A stretch of 64,000 nt of DNA, from the NCBI GenBank assembly GCA_963676385.2, contig CAXXMM010000002.1, positions 248,001-312,000 of the forward strand. The letters run 5' to 3'. Source of the DNA: UBA1422 sp963676385 (lineage in GTDB: Bacteria; Bacillota; Clostridia; Peptostreptococcales; Anaerovoracaceae). Position numbers and translations under genes: made by a program. Shown here piece by piece: positions 9,737 through 17,324 of the stretch. The notes beneath the pieces were generated by a model. That model worked only from the letters and a program-made list of their open reading frames with translations, was not told the origin of the DNA and did not search any database. Numbering within the stretch: the first letter of the stretch is position 1; each line of letters starts with the position of its first letter.

Positions 9737-11416
9737 ATGGAAACAAAAAAACGAGAAACGATGGTGGATACGGAGCATTTGGGACTGAAAAAACGGAAAC
9801 TCAGCGTGGCCACGATTGTATTTATGATTTATTGCCTATGTGCGGGAGGGGCTTTTGGCATAGAGGAGATGATTGCCTATGCCGGTCCGGGGCTAACATT
9901 AATTATGCTTATGGTCTTGCCTTTTGTATGGTCTATTCCATTGGGGCTGGTTGCTTCAGAATTGGGCTCTGCAAGACCTCAGGAAGGAGGCTACTACAAA
10001 TGGGTGCAAGAGGCCCTTGGCGAGTTCTGGGGCTTTCAGGCAGGTTGGTGGCGGACTGTATCGGTATACATAGATAACACTTTGTATGTTATTCTGGCCG
10101 CCGGGTATGTGTCCATGGTTTGGGATTTAAGTCCGGTGGCATTATTTGCCATGAAAGCTGCTATTATTTTCATTTTTACGGCGATTAACCTTAGAGGTCT
10201 TGGTAATGTTGGCCTGGCCAGTACTATATTTTCAGTTATGGTGCTTGTTGCTTTTGCCATGGTGGCCATTGTTGGATTCCTTAACTGGAACCAGAATCCC
10301 TTTATCCCCATCACGGCAGACGGCGAAATGACAGGCTTTTCGGGGATTGCTTCTAGCGATTGGATTTATTACATTGGTACAGGAATCGCTGTTGGTATGT
10401 GGATGTATTCCGGTTATGAATCCATGTCAACGGTGGCCGGGGAGTTGGAAAACCCACAGGTGATTCCCAAAGCGACTCTGATTTCAGTGCCACTGATTAT
10501 GGCAACTTATATTTTACCTACCATGGCTGGATTGGCTTCTATTGGTCAGTGGGAAAGTTGGGGAACTGTGGGGTTGGATTCCGTTGGGTATCTTACAGTA
10601 CTTTCTCAATATCTCCATCCGGGGTTTGCCATGTTTATGGTGGTCATAGCCGTAATATCCAATGTTTCCGTTTATAACACCTACATTGCCTCAGGATCAA
10701 GAGGGTTTTTCTGCTTGGCGGAAGACCATTTGGCGCCACCCATCTTGGTAAAAGTGGATAAGAAGCACGGTATCCCATATGTGGCCGTATTGAGTGTGGC
10801 TATTGTTAATTTGATTCTTTGCAACTTTGCTTTCAATGTGGTGGTGGTTATTGATGTATTCTTGTTTATGTCCGCATACATGTTAATCTATGTTTCCGCT
10901 TTGATTCTTCGAAAGAAAATCCCAGATGAAGAACGAAAATTTAAAATCCCCGGCGGATATGGGGTGCTTTGTACCATCTGTATTATGCCAATGATTATTG
11001 TTTTTCTGGCGTTTTTCATTAACGGGACAGACTACTTTATTGGTGGCATGATTGGCCTTCTTTCCGGCCCAATCTTCTATGTAATTTGGAAGCGAAAATA
11101 TGGTGGATTAACCAAAAAAAGTGAGGAGACTTATCCAATAAACAAAAAAACCAGACTGGCCCTTGGCGATTTATACCGCATGACAATTATTTTCGTAGGC
11201 CTGGGTATGATGGGAACCGTTGCTTCCTTCTTTCTTCCATGGTTTGAAGGTAGCTGGGGAAATGATTATTATTATGAGATATATGGCGTGGAAGGCCTTC
11301 TGGATATCTTTCTTTTCTGGATAAAAATCGGCACAGTGGTGGCTTTTGTTACAGGGATTGTGATGTACATTGCTGCAAAGAAATTGGAACCTAAGAGAGT
11401 GAGGACAAATATATGA
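9737..11416 (+). CDS. APC-superfamily permease, probable amine/betaine transporter
   Basis: A 559-residue polytopic protein with roughly twelve or more membrane helices. It begins with the APC hallmark AGGAFGIEEMIAYAGPG and follows with SELGSARPQEGGYYKWVQEA and MYSGYESMSTVAGELENPQ, typical of amino acid/polyamine/organocation permeases. The C-terminal quarter carries two extra helices separated by a polar segment. It lies between two non-pyrrolysine MttB paralogues and overlaps the second by four bases (ATGA). It therefore probably imports the methylated amine they use, although betaines more often enter by BCCT or ABC systems. The substrate is unproven. Confidence 0.85.
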   Translation: METKKRETMVDTEHLGLKKRKLSVATIVFMIYCLCAGGAFGIEEMIAYAGPGLTLIMLMVLPFVWSIPLGLVASELGSARPQEGGYYKWVQEALGEFWGFQAGWWRTVSVYIDNTLYVILAAGYVSMVWDLSPVALFAMKAAIIFIFTAINLRGLGNVGLASTIFSVMVLVAFAMVAIVGFLNWNQNPFIPITADGEMTGFSGIASSDWIYYIGTGIAVGMWMYSGYESMSTVAGELENPQVIPKATLISVPLIMATYILPTMAGLASIGQWESWGTVGLDSVGYLTVLSQYLHPGFAMFMVVIAVISNVSVYNTYIASGSRGFFCLAEDHLAPPILVKVDKKHGIPYVAVLSVAIVNLILCNFAFNVVVVIDVFLFMSAYMLIYVSALILRKKIPDEERKFKIPGGYGVLCTICIMPMIIVFLAFFINGTDYFIGGMIGLLSGPIFYVIWKRKYGGLTKKSEETYPINKKTRLALGDLYRMTIIFVGLGMMGTVASFFLPWFEGSWGNDYYYEIYGVEGLLDIFLFWIKIGTVVAFVTGIVMYIAAKKLEPKRVRTNI

Positions 11417-12849
11417 GAATGCAGGCACAAGTATTAAGCGTGGAAGAAAAGAAAATCATACACGAAGAATCTATTCGGATTTTGGAAGAAGTAGGAATCA
11501 AATTTCCCAGTGAGCGGGCGCTGGATATTTTAGAAAAGGGTGGAGCAAGAATTGACAGAGAAAAGCAACTCGCATATATTTCCGGGCAGATGGTGGAAGC
11601 TGCACTGAAAACCGCCCCAAAAGCCATTACGTTGGCCGCCCGGAATCAACAGTTTGATTTCAGGATGCCATCTGCCTTCACTGGATATCACCTTGATGGA
11701 TGTGGAATGAATATGGTGGATTTGGAAACCGGGAAGCGGAGAGGCTCTGCCCTTCAGGATCTTGCAGATGCTGCCAGAGTTTTTGATGAAATGGAAATGG
11801 GATACATTTATTGGCCACCTGTATCACCGCTGGACATTCCGGGGGAAGCGAGAAGTATTGCCGCAACCGCTACGGGGTTTATGAACACGTGTAAACACAT
11901 TCAGGATGAAATGAAAACCACAAAGGAAATTCCATATATTATGGAAATCATTAAGGCAATTCAGGGTTGTGATAAGTTAACTTCAGGTAGGGATCTATAT
12001 TCTGTTGTGTATTGCACTGTCTCTCCTTTGTGCCATGATGAAGACATGCTGGAGGCGAATATTGAGTTGTGCAAGTACAAAGTTCCCATTGTTGCATTGC
12101 CCATGCCGGCGGTGACCACCACTGGACCTGCAAGCCTGTTTTCCAATGTGGCCCTTTCCAATGCAGAATCTTTATCTGCCTTGGTCATGTTCCAGTTGAC
12201 TGAGCCGGGGGTGCCAATCATCTATGCCGCATCTTTAGGTGTGGCCAACCCAAGAAACGGACTTTTTCTTTTTGGAATGCCTGAGACCATCGTTCAATTA
12301 ATGGCAATTATTGAAATGGGGAAATATTATAATCTGCCAACCACCATTGCAGGGATGGCGACAGATGCAAAAATGTATGGAGGGCAATCCATGCTGGAAA
12401 AAACTGCCACCAGTCTGCCATTGATATTATCCAAACCTGATAGTTTGGTTGGATTTGGAATGTATGAATGCAGTACCATTTTATCATTGAGTCAGATTGT
12501 CATTGACAATGAAATTGCCCGATATTGTAAACGAATTGAAGAGGGAATCCAGATCTCTTCCGCTACCAACTTTTTTGAAGATATCAGAGCAGTTGGACAG
12601 GGAGGCCATTTTCTAAAGCAAAAGAACACCCGGGCAGCTGTTCGGTCCAGCGAGTTTTATGTCCCTGAGATATTGGATAAAGGTTCCTATGATGAATGGG
12701 TTTCTTTGGGGAGCAAAGAGTTGGATGAAGTTGCCAGAGAAAAAGTTAAAAACATACTTGCCGGGGAGCAAAAAAATTCGTTGCCTTCGGATGTGGAAAA
12801 AGTTATTCGTGAAATTGTAAAGGAAGCCTGTACAGTATTATCAGAGTAA
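11413..12849 (+). CDS. MttB superfamily methyltransferase without pyrrolysine (paralogue 2)
   Basis: A 478-residue COG5598 protein, parallel to the 8297 gene but clearly divergent from it. Recognisable family parts are YSVVYCTVSPLCHDED, GPASLFSNVALSNAES and AVGQGGHFLKQKNTRAA. It keeps the phase of MttB around the pyrrolysine site: AGMATDAKMYGGQSMLEKT lies where MttB has GGT-Pyl-GDSKLIDAQIGHEKT, placing Ala316 at that position. It has no internal TAG. Its ATG overlaps the permease stop, so it is translationally coupled. It probably demethylates another quaternary amine using MttC or a distant corrinoid protein. A hairpin at 12884 marks the likely end of the unit. Confidence 0.87.
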   Translation: MRMQAQVLSVEEKKIIHEESIRILEEVGIKFPSERALDILEKGGARIDREKQLAYISGQMVEAALKTAPKAITLAARNQQFDFRMPSAFTGYHLDGCGMNMVDLETGKRRGSALQDLADAARVFDEMEMGYIYWPPVSPLDIPGEARSIAATATGFMNTCKHIQDEMKTTKEIPYIMEIIKAIQGCDKLTSGRDLYSVVYCTVSPLCHDEDMLEANIELCKYKVPIVALPMPAVTTTGPASLFSNVALSNAESLSALVMFQLTEPGVPIIYAASLGVANPRNGLFLFGMPETIVQLMAIIEMGKYYNLPTTIAGMATDAKMYGGQSMLEKTATSLPLILSKPDSLVGFGMYECSTILSLSQIVIDNEIARYCKRIEEGIQISSATNFFEDIRAVGQGGHFLKQKNTRAAVRSSEFYVPEILDKGSYDEWVSLGSKELDEVAREKVKNILAGEQKNSLPSDVEKVIREIVKEACTVLSE

Positions 12850-12883
12850 GAAAGAGGCTATTGAATTACGATTTGCAAAAGTG

Positions 12884-12910
12884 TAAAATCCCCGTATAAG
12901 GGGGATTTTA
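12884..12910 (+). terminator. Hairpin after the methyltransferase cluster
   Basis: TAAAATCCCC and GGGGATTTTA form a perfect 10-bp stem with a 7-base loop, 34 bases after the paralogue 2 stop. The U-run is mostly within the stem, so termination may be incomplete and the next gene partly co-transcribed. Confidence 0.6.
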
Positions 12911-12937
12911 GTAAGATATCCCTTGGAGGAGACACTG

Positions 12938-14056
12938 ATGGGCGAACGAAAACTACAGTCAGATCGGTATAGGAATTTTGATATTGCCAGAGCCTTGGCC
13001 ATACTATTTATGATTATGGTCCATTGCTTGGAAAATTTTTCAACCACAGGAGTAATGGATCAATCTATCTATGGCTTGGTGACTGAATTTTTTGGCAGTT
13101 TCACATCTGCAACGGTTTTTATGTTTGTGCTTGGAATGGGCATCCATTTTACCAAGGATCAGCGACCGGAACGGTTTATCCGCAGGGGACTGATGCTGTT
13201 AGGTGCAGGATATCTGCTTAATATCTTAAGAGGATTTTTGCCCATGATGGTAACGTGGCAGATTACCGGGGATTCAGAATGGGCTCCCTATATGGTGATG
13301 GAACTTTTCTGGATTGACATCCTGCAATTTGCCGGTCTAGCCTTTGTATTTTTTGGAGTTATGAAACGATTGGATGCGGGAGTCAGGGGCTATGCAATTT
13401 CTTTGGTGATATTCCAGGTCATTAATTATTTCCTTTTGACCTATGCCCCCTATTTTAATGACACGATGAACTATCATGACCCAGGTTATTATCTGTCTGC
13501 CGTGACCGGATGGTTCTGGGGGAGCGGAGAATTTTCATCCTTTCCGTTTTTAACTTGGATTTTTTATCCTGTGATGGGTTATCTTTTTGGAAAATATTTT
13601 CTCTCTAAAGAACCGGAAAAAAGAAATCGGATATTTTTATCAGGGTTGGGCATTTCCGCAATTGTAGGGGGTGCAACTTATGGTATTTGCTGGTATTTTC
13701 AAATTGACTTTGGGTGGGATACTGACGCAAGCTTCTATCATCACTGGCTGCCGGGCAACCTGATATTTGGATCCTGCGCCTTTGCCCTCATTGCCCTTAT
13801 CAGTTTGTGTTACAAAGGAATTCCCAAGGCAGTAGAAAAAGTTATGGTTCGTTGGAGCAAAAATGTCACAGTCATTTATTTCATTCAATGGATTCTCATT
13901 GGTTGGATTGCAGTAGTAACAGATTATAATACCATGGGAGTCGGGCAAACAATCTGTATAACTATTTTTGTCTTGATTTTGTCCGATGCCATGGCGTATG
14001 GGTGGAAAAAATACCAAATTTTACGGTACATTTCAAAGAGAAAGTACACCAAGTAA
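12938..14056 (+). CDS. Polytopic membrane protein, HGSNAT/DUF1624-like acyltransferase
   Basis: A 372-residue protein with about ten membrane helices. It opens with RYRNFDIARALAILFMIMVHCLENF, resembling the FDxxRGxxIxxMIxVH motif of heparan-alpha-glucosaminide N-acetyltransferase-like (DUF1624/DUF418) membrane proteins, where the His is the proposed acyl carrier. ATG 12938 follows GGAGGAGA. Such proteins often acylate surface glycans; here it might be just a neighbour of the amine cluster or share some of its transcript past the weak hairpin at 12884. No function in methylamine metabolism is visible. Confidence 0.7.
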   Translation: MGERKLQSDRYRNFDIARALAILFMIMVHCLENFSTTGVMDQSIYGLVTEFFGSFTSATVFMFVLGMGIHFTKDQRPERFIRRGLMLLGAGYLLNILRGFLPMMVTWQITGDSEWAPYMVMELFWIDILQFAGLAFVFFGVMKRLDAGVRGYAISLVIFQVINYFLLTYAPYFNDTMNYHDPGYYLSAVTGWFWGSGEFSSFPFLTWIFYPVMGYLFGKYFLSKEPEKRNRIFLSGLGISAIVGGATYGICWYFQIDFGWDTDASFYHHWLPGNLIFGSCAFALIALISLCYKGIPKAVEKVMVRWSKNVTVIYFIQWILIGWIAVVTDYNTMGVGQTICITIFVLILSDAMAYGWKKYQILRYISKRKYTK

Positions 14057-14085
14057 TTGACAAAAATTATTCCTGTTGGTATAAT
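14057..14085 (+). promoter_or_regulatory. Consensus sigma-70 promoter
   Basis: TTGACA (14057-14062), a 17-base spacer and TATAAT (14080-14085) match the housekeeping consensus exactly. It lies immediately after the acyltransferase stop and about 190 bases before the next gene start, so it must drive the small membrane protein genes with a long leader. Confidence 0.75.
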
Positions 14086-14091
14086 TAAATT

Positions 14092-14277
14092 GTTACGAAA
14101 ACATATTCGCTTGCAGAAGCAGGCGGCAACCTATCCCCAACCTGTTAACAAAACAAAAATATATCATTGCATTCATGAAGATTGCCAAATTCGTAGAAAC
14201 GAATTGCGCAGTCTTTTTTGTGTTGAAGGGGAAACACTTCATCATAACAATTAATACAATACAAGGAGGAAATTATT
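14092..14277 (+). promoter_or_regulatory. Long untranslated leader with hairpins, function unknown
   Basis: Between the consensus promoter and the start at 14278 lie about 185 bases. They include the perfect hairpin AATTCGT-AGAA-ACGAATT and a second stem TGAAG...CTTCA just before the ribosome site. A reading frame over most of it starts with TTG, lacks a ribosome site and looks unlike protein. I do not recognise a known riboswitch class. It may regulate the two small membrane proteins. Confidence 0.35.
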
Positions 14278-14685
14278 ATGGCATGCTTTTTGGCACCGAC
14301 GGTGGAGGCAATTGTAGTGACCATCGTCAAAAAAAATGAAGTTAAAAAAGAGAAGGCGCTGTTGGCGTGTGGGGAGGAAACAACGTCTAAGGCAACAGTC
14401 AGCGACACCATCCCATGGAGCAGAAAGCTGGGATGGCTGACCAAAATGTTGTGGGGTGGCGTAGTCCTGTTGGCCATTGAACATATTTGGCATGGTGAAG
14501 TGGTTCCATGGCCGCCTTTCCTGACAGCCATGAATAATCCGGCGGATATTCAACCAATGTTAATGGAAATACTCACCGTAGGTGTAAGTATGGCAGTATT
14601 TGTGACAGCGGTTTGGTATGTAATTACCCTCATTGCTGATCGAATATACAAACGAACTTCGGATTTGCCTGTTGTGTCAGAGTAG
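14278..14685 (+). CDS. Small membrane protein of unknown function
   Basis: A 135-residue protein starting MACFLAPTVEAIVVTIVKK. It has a hydrophobic N-terminus, a polar charged stretch (residues 22-50), and two probable membrane helices at about 60-75 (MLWGGVVLLAIEHIW) and 95-118. The ribosome site ACAAGGAGGAAATT is strong. It is followed after 13 bases by another small membrane protein gene, so the two probably form a unit or complex. I do not recognise a family with confidence. It sits just behind the methylamine cluster but has its own consensus promoter and leader. Confidence 0.7.
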   Translation: MACFLAPTVEAIVVTIVKKNEVKKEKALLACGEETTSKATVSDTIPWSRKLGWLTKMLWGGVVLLAIEHIWHGEVVPWPPFLTAMNNPADIQPMLMEILTVGVSMAVFVTAVWYVITLIADRIYKRTSDLPVVSE

Positions 14686-14698
14686 GAGGGAGAAGAAT

Positions 14699-14995
14699 AT
14701 GTGTTTATTGATTACGTTACTTGCCGCGGTGGTATCCACCATTGTATGGTATGCAAACGCACCTGAGAATAAGTATCAGCTTGGAACATTAAGCTTAATG
14801 TACTGGGGGGCTTCTCTCATGTGGTTTGTTGACGGTATTTTTTGCATTGCCGAGGGGGAACCGTTTCTTGACCTAAGCATTAACGATGCGCTTCTTGGAT
14901 TTGTGATTGTGACCTGCGGACTAGTTGTTTGGGTGATTACCTTGCTATACAAGGACCCAAAACATGTATTTAAGCTATTATTTGCAAAGAACTAA
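14699..14995 (+). CDS. Small three-helix membrane protein of unknown function
   Basis: A 98-residue, almost entirely hydrophobic protein with three likely membrane helices: residues 2-16, 29-50 and 61-85. The acidic segment EGEPFLDLSINDA lies between helices two and three. ATG 14699 follows GGAGGGAGAAGAA; a longer frame from 14633 would overlap the upstream gene and has no ribosome site. It is cotranscribed with the 14278 gene and followed by a strong terminator at 15012. I recognise no function; a small two-protein membrane complex is plausible but inferred. Confidence 0.7.
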   Translation: MCLLITLLAAVVSTIVWYANAPENKYQLGTLSLMYWGASLMWFVDGIFCIAEGEPFLDLSINDALLGFVIVTCGLVVWVITLLYKDPKHVFKLLFAKN

Positions 14996-15011
14996 AATAC
15001 AGACAATTCTA

Positions 15012-15059
15012 TAATGCAAAACACCGACAGAATCAAACCCTTGTCGGTGTTTTGCATTA
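15012..15059. terminator. Intrinsic terminator (18-bp perfect stem)
   Basis: TAATGCAAAACACCGACA and its exact complement are separated by 12 bases, and a run of A/T follows on both sides. It lies 17 bases after the stop at 14995 and could work on either strand. Confidence 0.85.
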
Positions 15060-15128
15060 AAAAAGAAAAGACAAGGTTTAAAATAACCAGTATTAATGTT
15101 AAAATATAAAAATAAAATGGAGAGACGT

Positions 15129-15215
15129 ATGAGTTTTGTTGGCGCTAGAATCTTGCCATATGAAGTTACGGGAAGGAAGGCATCCAAACAGAACAATCTA
15201 TTTACAGGAGGTTAA
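15129..15215 (+). CDS. Candidate 28-residue leader ORF before the lipoprotein gene
   Basis: ATG 15129 follows GGAGAG at five bases and reads MSFVGARILPYEVTGRK... to TAA at 15213, three bases before the next ATG. The end of this frame contains the AGGAGG ribosome site of the lipoprotein gene, so its translation would affect initiation there. No homologue is known to me. It could be chance. Confidence 0.3.
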   Translation: MSFVGARILPYEVTGRKASKQNNLFTGG

Positions 15216-15218
15216 GAA

Positions 15219-16031
15219 ATGAAAAAAAAGACTTTCAAATTCACCTTGATTTTATTGACTTTTATTTTAACTGCTTTTTTGGCATTTGGGTGCGGAAACA
15301 GCGATGACTCTTCTAAGTCAGATACGCCGAAGATTGGAATATCTTGGTGCGAAGACATTAATGCCGATGAACACTCAGAGGATTTACAGGTGTACATCAA
15401 TGCAGTAGAAAAGGCTGGAGGAGACCCGGTATTGCTTCCCTTGATTGAAGATGAAGATCAAGCGGACGAAGTGTTGGATACCATAGACGGGTTAGTGATG
15501 ACCGGTGGTGAGGACATTGATCCATCCTATTATGGGGAGAACCCGGATTCTAAGTTAGAAACGGTTAATGCAGAAAGAGATAAGTCTGATAATTACCTGT
15601 TAAAGGCCGCATTAGATGAGGATTTTCCGATTTTAGCGATTTGTCGCGGAGTGCAATTTCTCAATGTAGTCTGCGGGGGCACCTTATACCAAGATATTCC
15701 AACCCAATATGATACAGATATTCTTCACAGGTCAACAGACCAAGTTGATTTTGTGTATCATGATATTGATATTGTCAAAGATTCAAAGTTGGCAGATATT
15801 ATGGGTGCCGGAACACTTAATGTGAACTCCTGGCATCATCAGGGAATCAAGAAGTTGGGAGATGGATTGACGGTTGTTGCAACAGCAGAAGATGGAATGA
15901 TTGAAGCCGTTGAAAAAGACGATGCCACCTTTGTGTTGGGGTTACAGTTCCACCCAGAGTGGCATATAGACGATGGAGACACGGAATTCTTGCCGATTTT
16001 TGAAACTCTTGTAGATTATGCGTCTAAATAG
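15219..16031 (+). CDS. Lipoprotein class I glutamine amidotransferase (peptidase C26, gamma-Glu-GABA hydrolase-like)
   Basis: A 270-residue protein. The first 25 residues form a lipoprotein signal ending in the lipobox LAFGC, then a Ser/Asp-rich linker. The rest is a C26 class I amidotransferase domain as in PuuD: GLVMTGGEDIDPSYYG, the nucleophile region AICRGVQFLNV with Cys, and LQFHPEW with His. PuuD-type enzymes hydrolyse gamma-glutamyl amides in the cytoplasm, so an anchored extracytoplasmic version is unusual; it may process gamma-glutamyl peptides or amines at the cell surface. The start at ATG 15219 follows ACAGGAGG. It appears monocistronic, with terminators on both sides. Confidence 0.85.
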   Translation: MKKKTFKFTLILLTFILTAFLAFGCGNSDDSSKSDTPKIGISWCEDINADEHSEDLQVYINAVEKAGGDPVLLPLIEDEDQADEVLDTIDGLVMTGGEDIDPSYYGENPDSKLETVNAERDKSDNYLLKAALDEDFPILAICRGVQFLNVVCGGTLYQDIPTQYDTDILHRSTDQVDFVYHDIDIVKDSKLADIMGAGTLNVNSWHHQGIKKLGDGLTVVATAEDGMIEAVEKDDATFVLGLQFHPEWHIDDGDTEFLPIFETLVDYASK

Positions 16032-16041
16032 TTCAATGTTA

Positions 16042-16072
16042 AATAGCACCTGCATGGTTTGTGGGTGCTATT
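16042..16072 (+). terminator. Intrinsic terminator after the C26 lipoprotein gene
   Basis: AATAGCACC pairs with GGTGCTATT across a 13-base loop, followed by TTATT. It starts 10 bases after the stop. Confidence 0.75.
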
Positions 16073-16197
16073 TTATTGGATTGTTTCTTACCTTTTTATA
16101 GTTCTATTTCCACCTAATTCTGTGGTATACTGTGAATTGTCCTTGTAGGTTATCCAAAAAAACGGGACGGAATGCAACCTCAATACAGGAGGCCTTT

Positions 16198-16743
16198 ATG
16201 TCACAAATTACGAAAAAAGCCATGGCAACATCGCTGATGAAATTACTGGAAAAAAAGACGTTGGACAAGATTACGGTGAAAGAAATTGTTGATTTGTGTC
16301 AAGTGAATCGGCAGACTTTTTACTACCATTTTCAAGATGTATATTCCTTGCTTGATTGGATTTTTGTCTCCGAGGCGGAAAATATTATTTCCGGATATCA
16401 ATCCATTGAGACGTGGAGACAAGACTTTCTAGCCGTATTTGAATATTTGTTACAAAACAAATCTTTTATCACCAATACCTACCAATCCATTGGGCGAGAA
16501 CTTTTAGAACAATATTTGTACAAGGCTGTATTTGTTTTTATCTATGATTTAGTAAAAAGAGAGGCGGAAAAGAATAAAGTGGCGGAGGAAGACGTAAAGT
16601 TTTTTGCGGATTTTTATAAATATGCCTTTGTGGGACTGATTCTTGAATGGATAAGAACCGGAATGAAAGAAGCACCAAAAGATATCGTTGAAAAAGTAGG
16701 AATCCTGTTTGAAAGAATTATTGGAAAGACATTAGACGAATAA
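16198..16743 (+). CDS. TetR/AcrR family regulator (DhaS-like C-terminus)
   Basis: A 181-residue regulator. The N-terminal HTH reads ITVKEIVDLCQVNRQTFYYHF, the TetR signature, and the C-terminal helical domain resembles that of the DhaS-like TetR subgroup. ATG 16198 follows CAGGAGG; a longer frame from 16132 has no ribosome site. The next genes, a coiled-coil protein and a YhgE/Pip protein, lie in the same direction beyond a 26-bp perfect inverted repeat. This mirrors the TetR/YhgE pair at the window start, suggesting it controls envelope export genes. The ligand is unknown. Confidence 0.87.
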   Translation: MSQITKKAMATSLMKLLEKKTLDKITVKEIVDLCQVNRQTFYYHFQDVYSLLDWIFVSEAENIISGYQSIETWRQDFLAVFEYLLQNKSFITNTYQSIGRELLEQYLYKAVFVFIYDLVKREAEKNKVAEEDVKFFADFYKYAFVGLILEWIRTGMKEAPKDIVEKVGILFERIIGKTLDE

Positions 16744-16755
16744 TGTATTTTAAAA

Positions 16756-16812
16756 TTTAGACAATATAAAAGCAATGTCAAAAAAATTGACATTGCTTTT
16801 ATATTGTCTAAA
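16756..16812. repeat. 26-bp perfect inverted repeat with A5 loop (terminator and/or operator)
   Basis: Arms at 16756-16781 and 16787-16812 are exact reverse complements (start TTTAGACAATATAAAAG, end ...ATATTGTCTAAA) around five A residues. It begins 13 bases after the tetR stop. The A/T-rich outer stem would act as a bidirectional terminator. It is much longer than needed for that and lies directly upstream of the regulated genes, so a regulatory role is also possible. Confidence 0.8.
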
Positions 16813-16874
16813 ACCTAATTGCGCTGCTGGCAGTATAATTCAATATGAAAAATAAAAAGAAGGAGGGGCTGACC

Positions 16875-17324
16875 ATGAATACTTTTATAGAAAAAATGGA
16901 TGCTTTAGGGAAGCAATTTGCCATATTCCAAATGAAAATGGAAGAGCAAAAGGGAAATAGCCTTAAATCAGCCGGAGAAGTGATTGATTATATTGATAAC
17001 GAGATTACCCAGTTAGAGAAGCAAACAATACAACAATTGGAGGTAAATACCTCGCAGATTTTATTCCAACTTCTTGTTGCCCAAAAAAATTTCATTACGG
17101 CAAAAGAGGAAATAAAAAATTATATTAATATGAAAGAAATACCAAGCGCAAAGCAAAAAGCAAGAAATGCTGCTGAAGCATCCGCCGATTTTGCAACATT
17201 TGCCATTAGTCATGCCATTTTATCTATCGATGAGGCCATCTTTGCATTTTATGCGGCCATTGAACAAATGGAGAAATTTGACAATAAATATCAATCTAAA
17301 AGGAGAAATTCACCCAATGAATAG
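16875..17324 (+). CDS. Helical cytoplasmic protein of unknown function, coupled to YhgE-like gene
   Basis: A 149-residue, mostly alpha-helical protein with no signal or membrane segment. Charged heptad-like stretches (EVIDYIDNEITQLEKQTIQQLE) suggest a coiled coil; the later part is Ala/Phe rich (ASADFATFAISHAILSIDEAIFAFY). ATG 16875 follows AAGAAGGAGGGG, while the earlier in-frame ATG at 16845 has no site. Its last eight bases overlap the start of the YhgE/Pip gene, so the two are translationally coupled and probably work together. I do not recognise a family. Its length and helical character would suit a partner or chaperone, which is only a guess. Confidence 0.75.
   Translation: MNTFIEKMDALGKQFAIFQMKMEEQKGNSLKSAGEVIDYIDNEITQLEKQTIQQLEVNTSQILFQLLVAQKNFITAKEEIKNYINMKEIPSAKQKARNAAEASADFATFAISHAILSIDEAIFAFYAAIEQMEKFDNKYQSKRRNSPNE

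Noticed and set aside
14057..14254. Open frame of 65 codons starting with TTG in the leader of the small membrane proteins
   Set aside because: It lies across a consensus promoter and hairpins, has no ribosome site and its composition is not protein-like. I treat the region as an untranslated leader.
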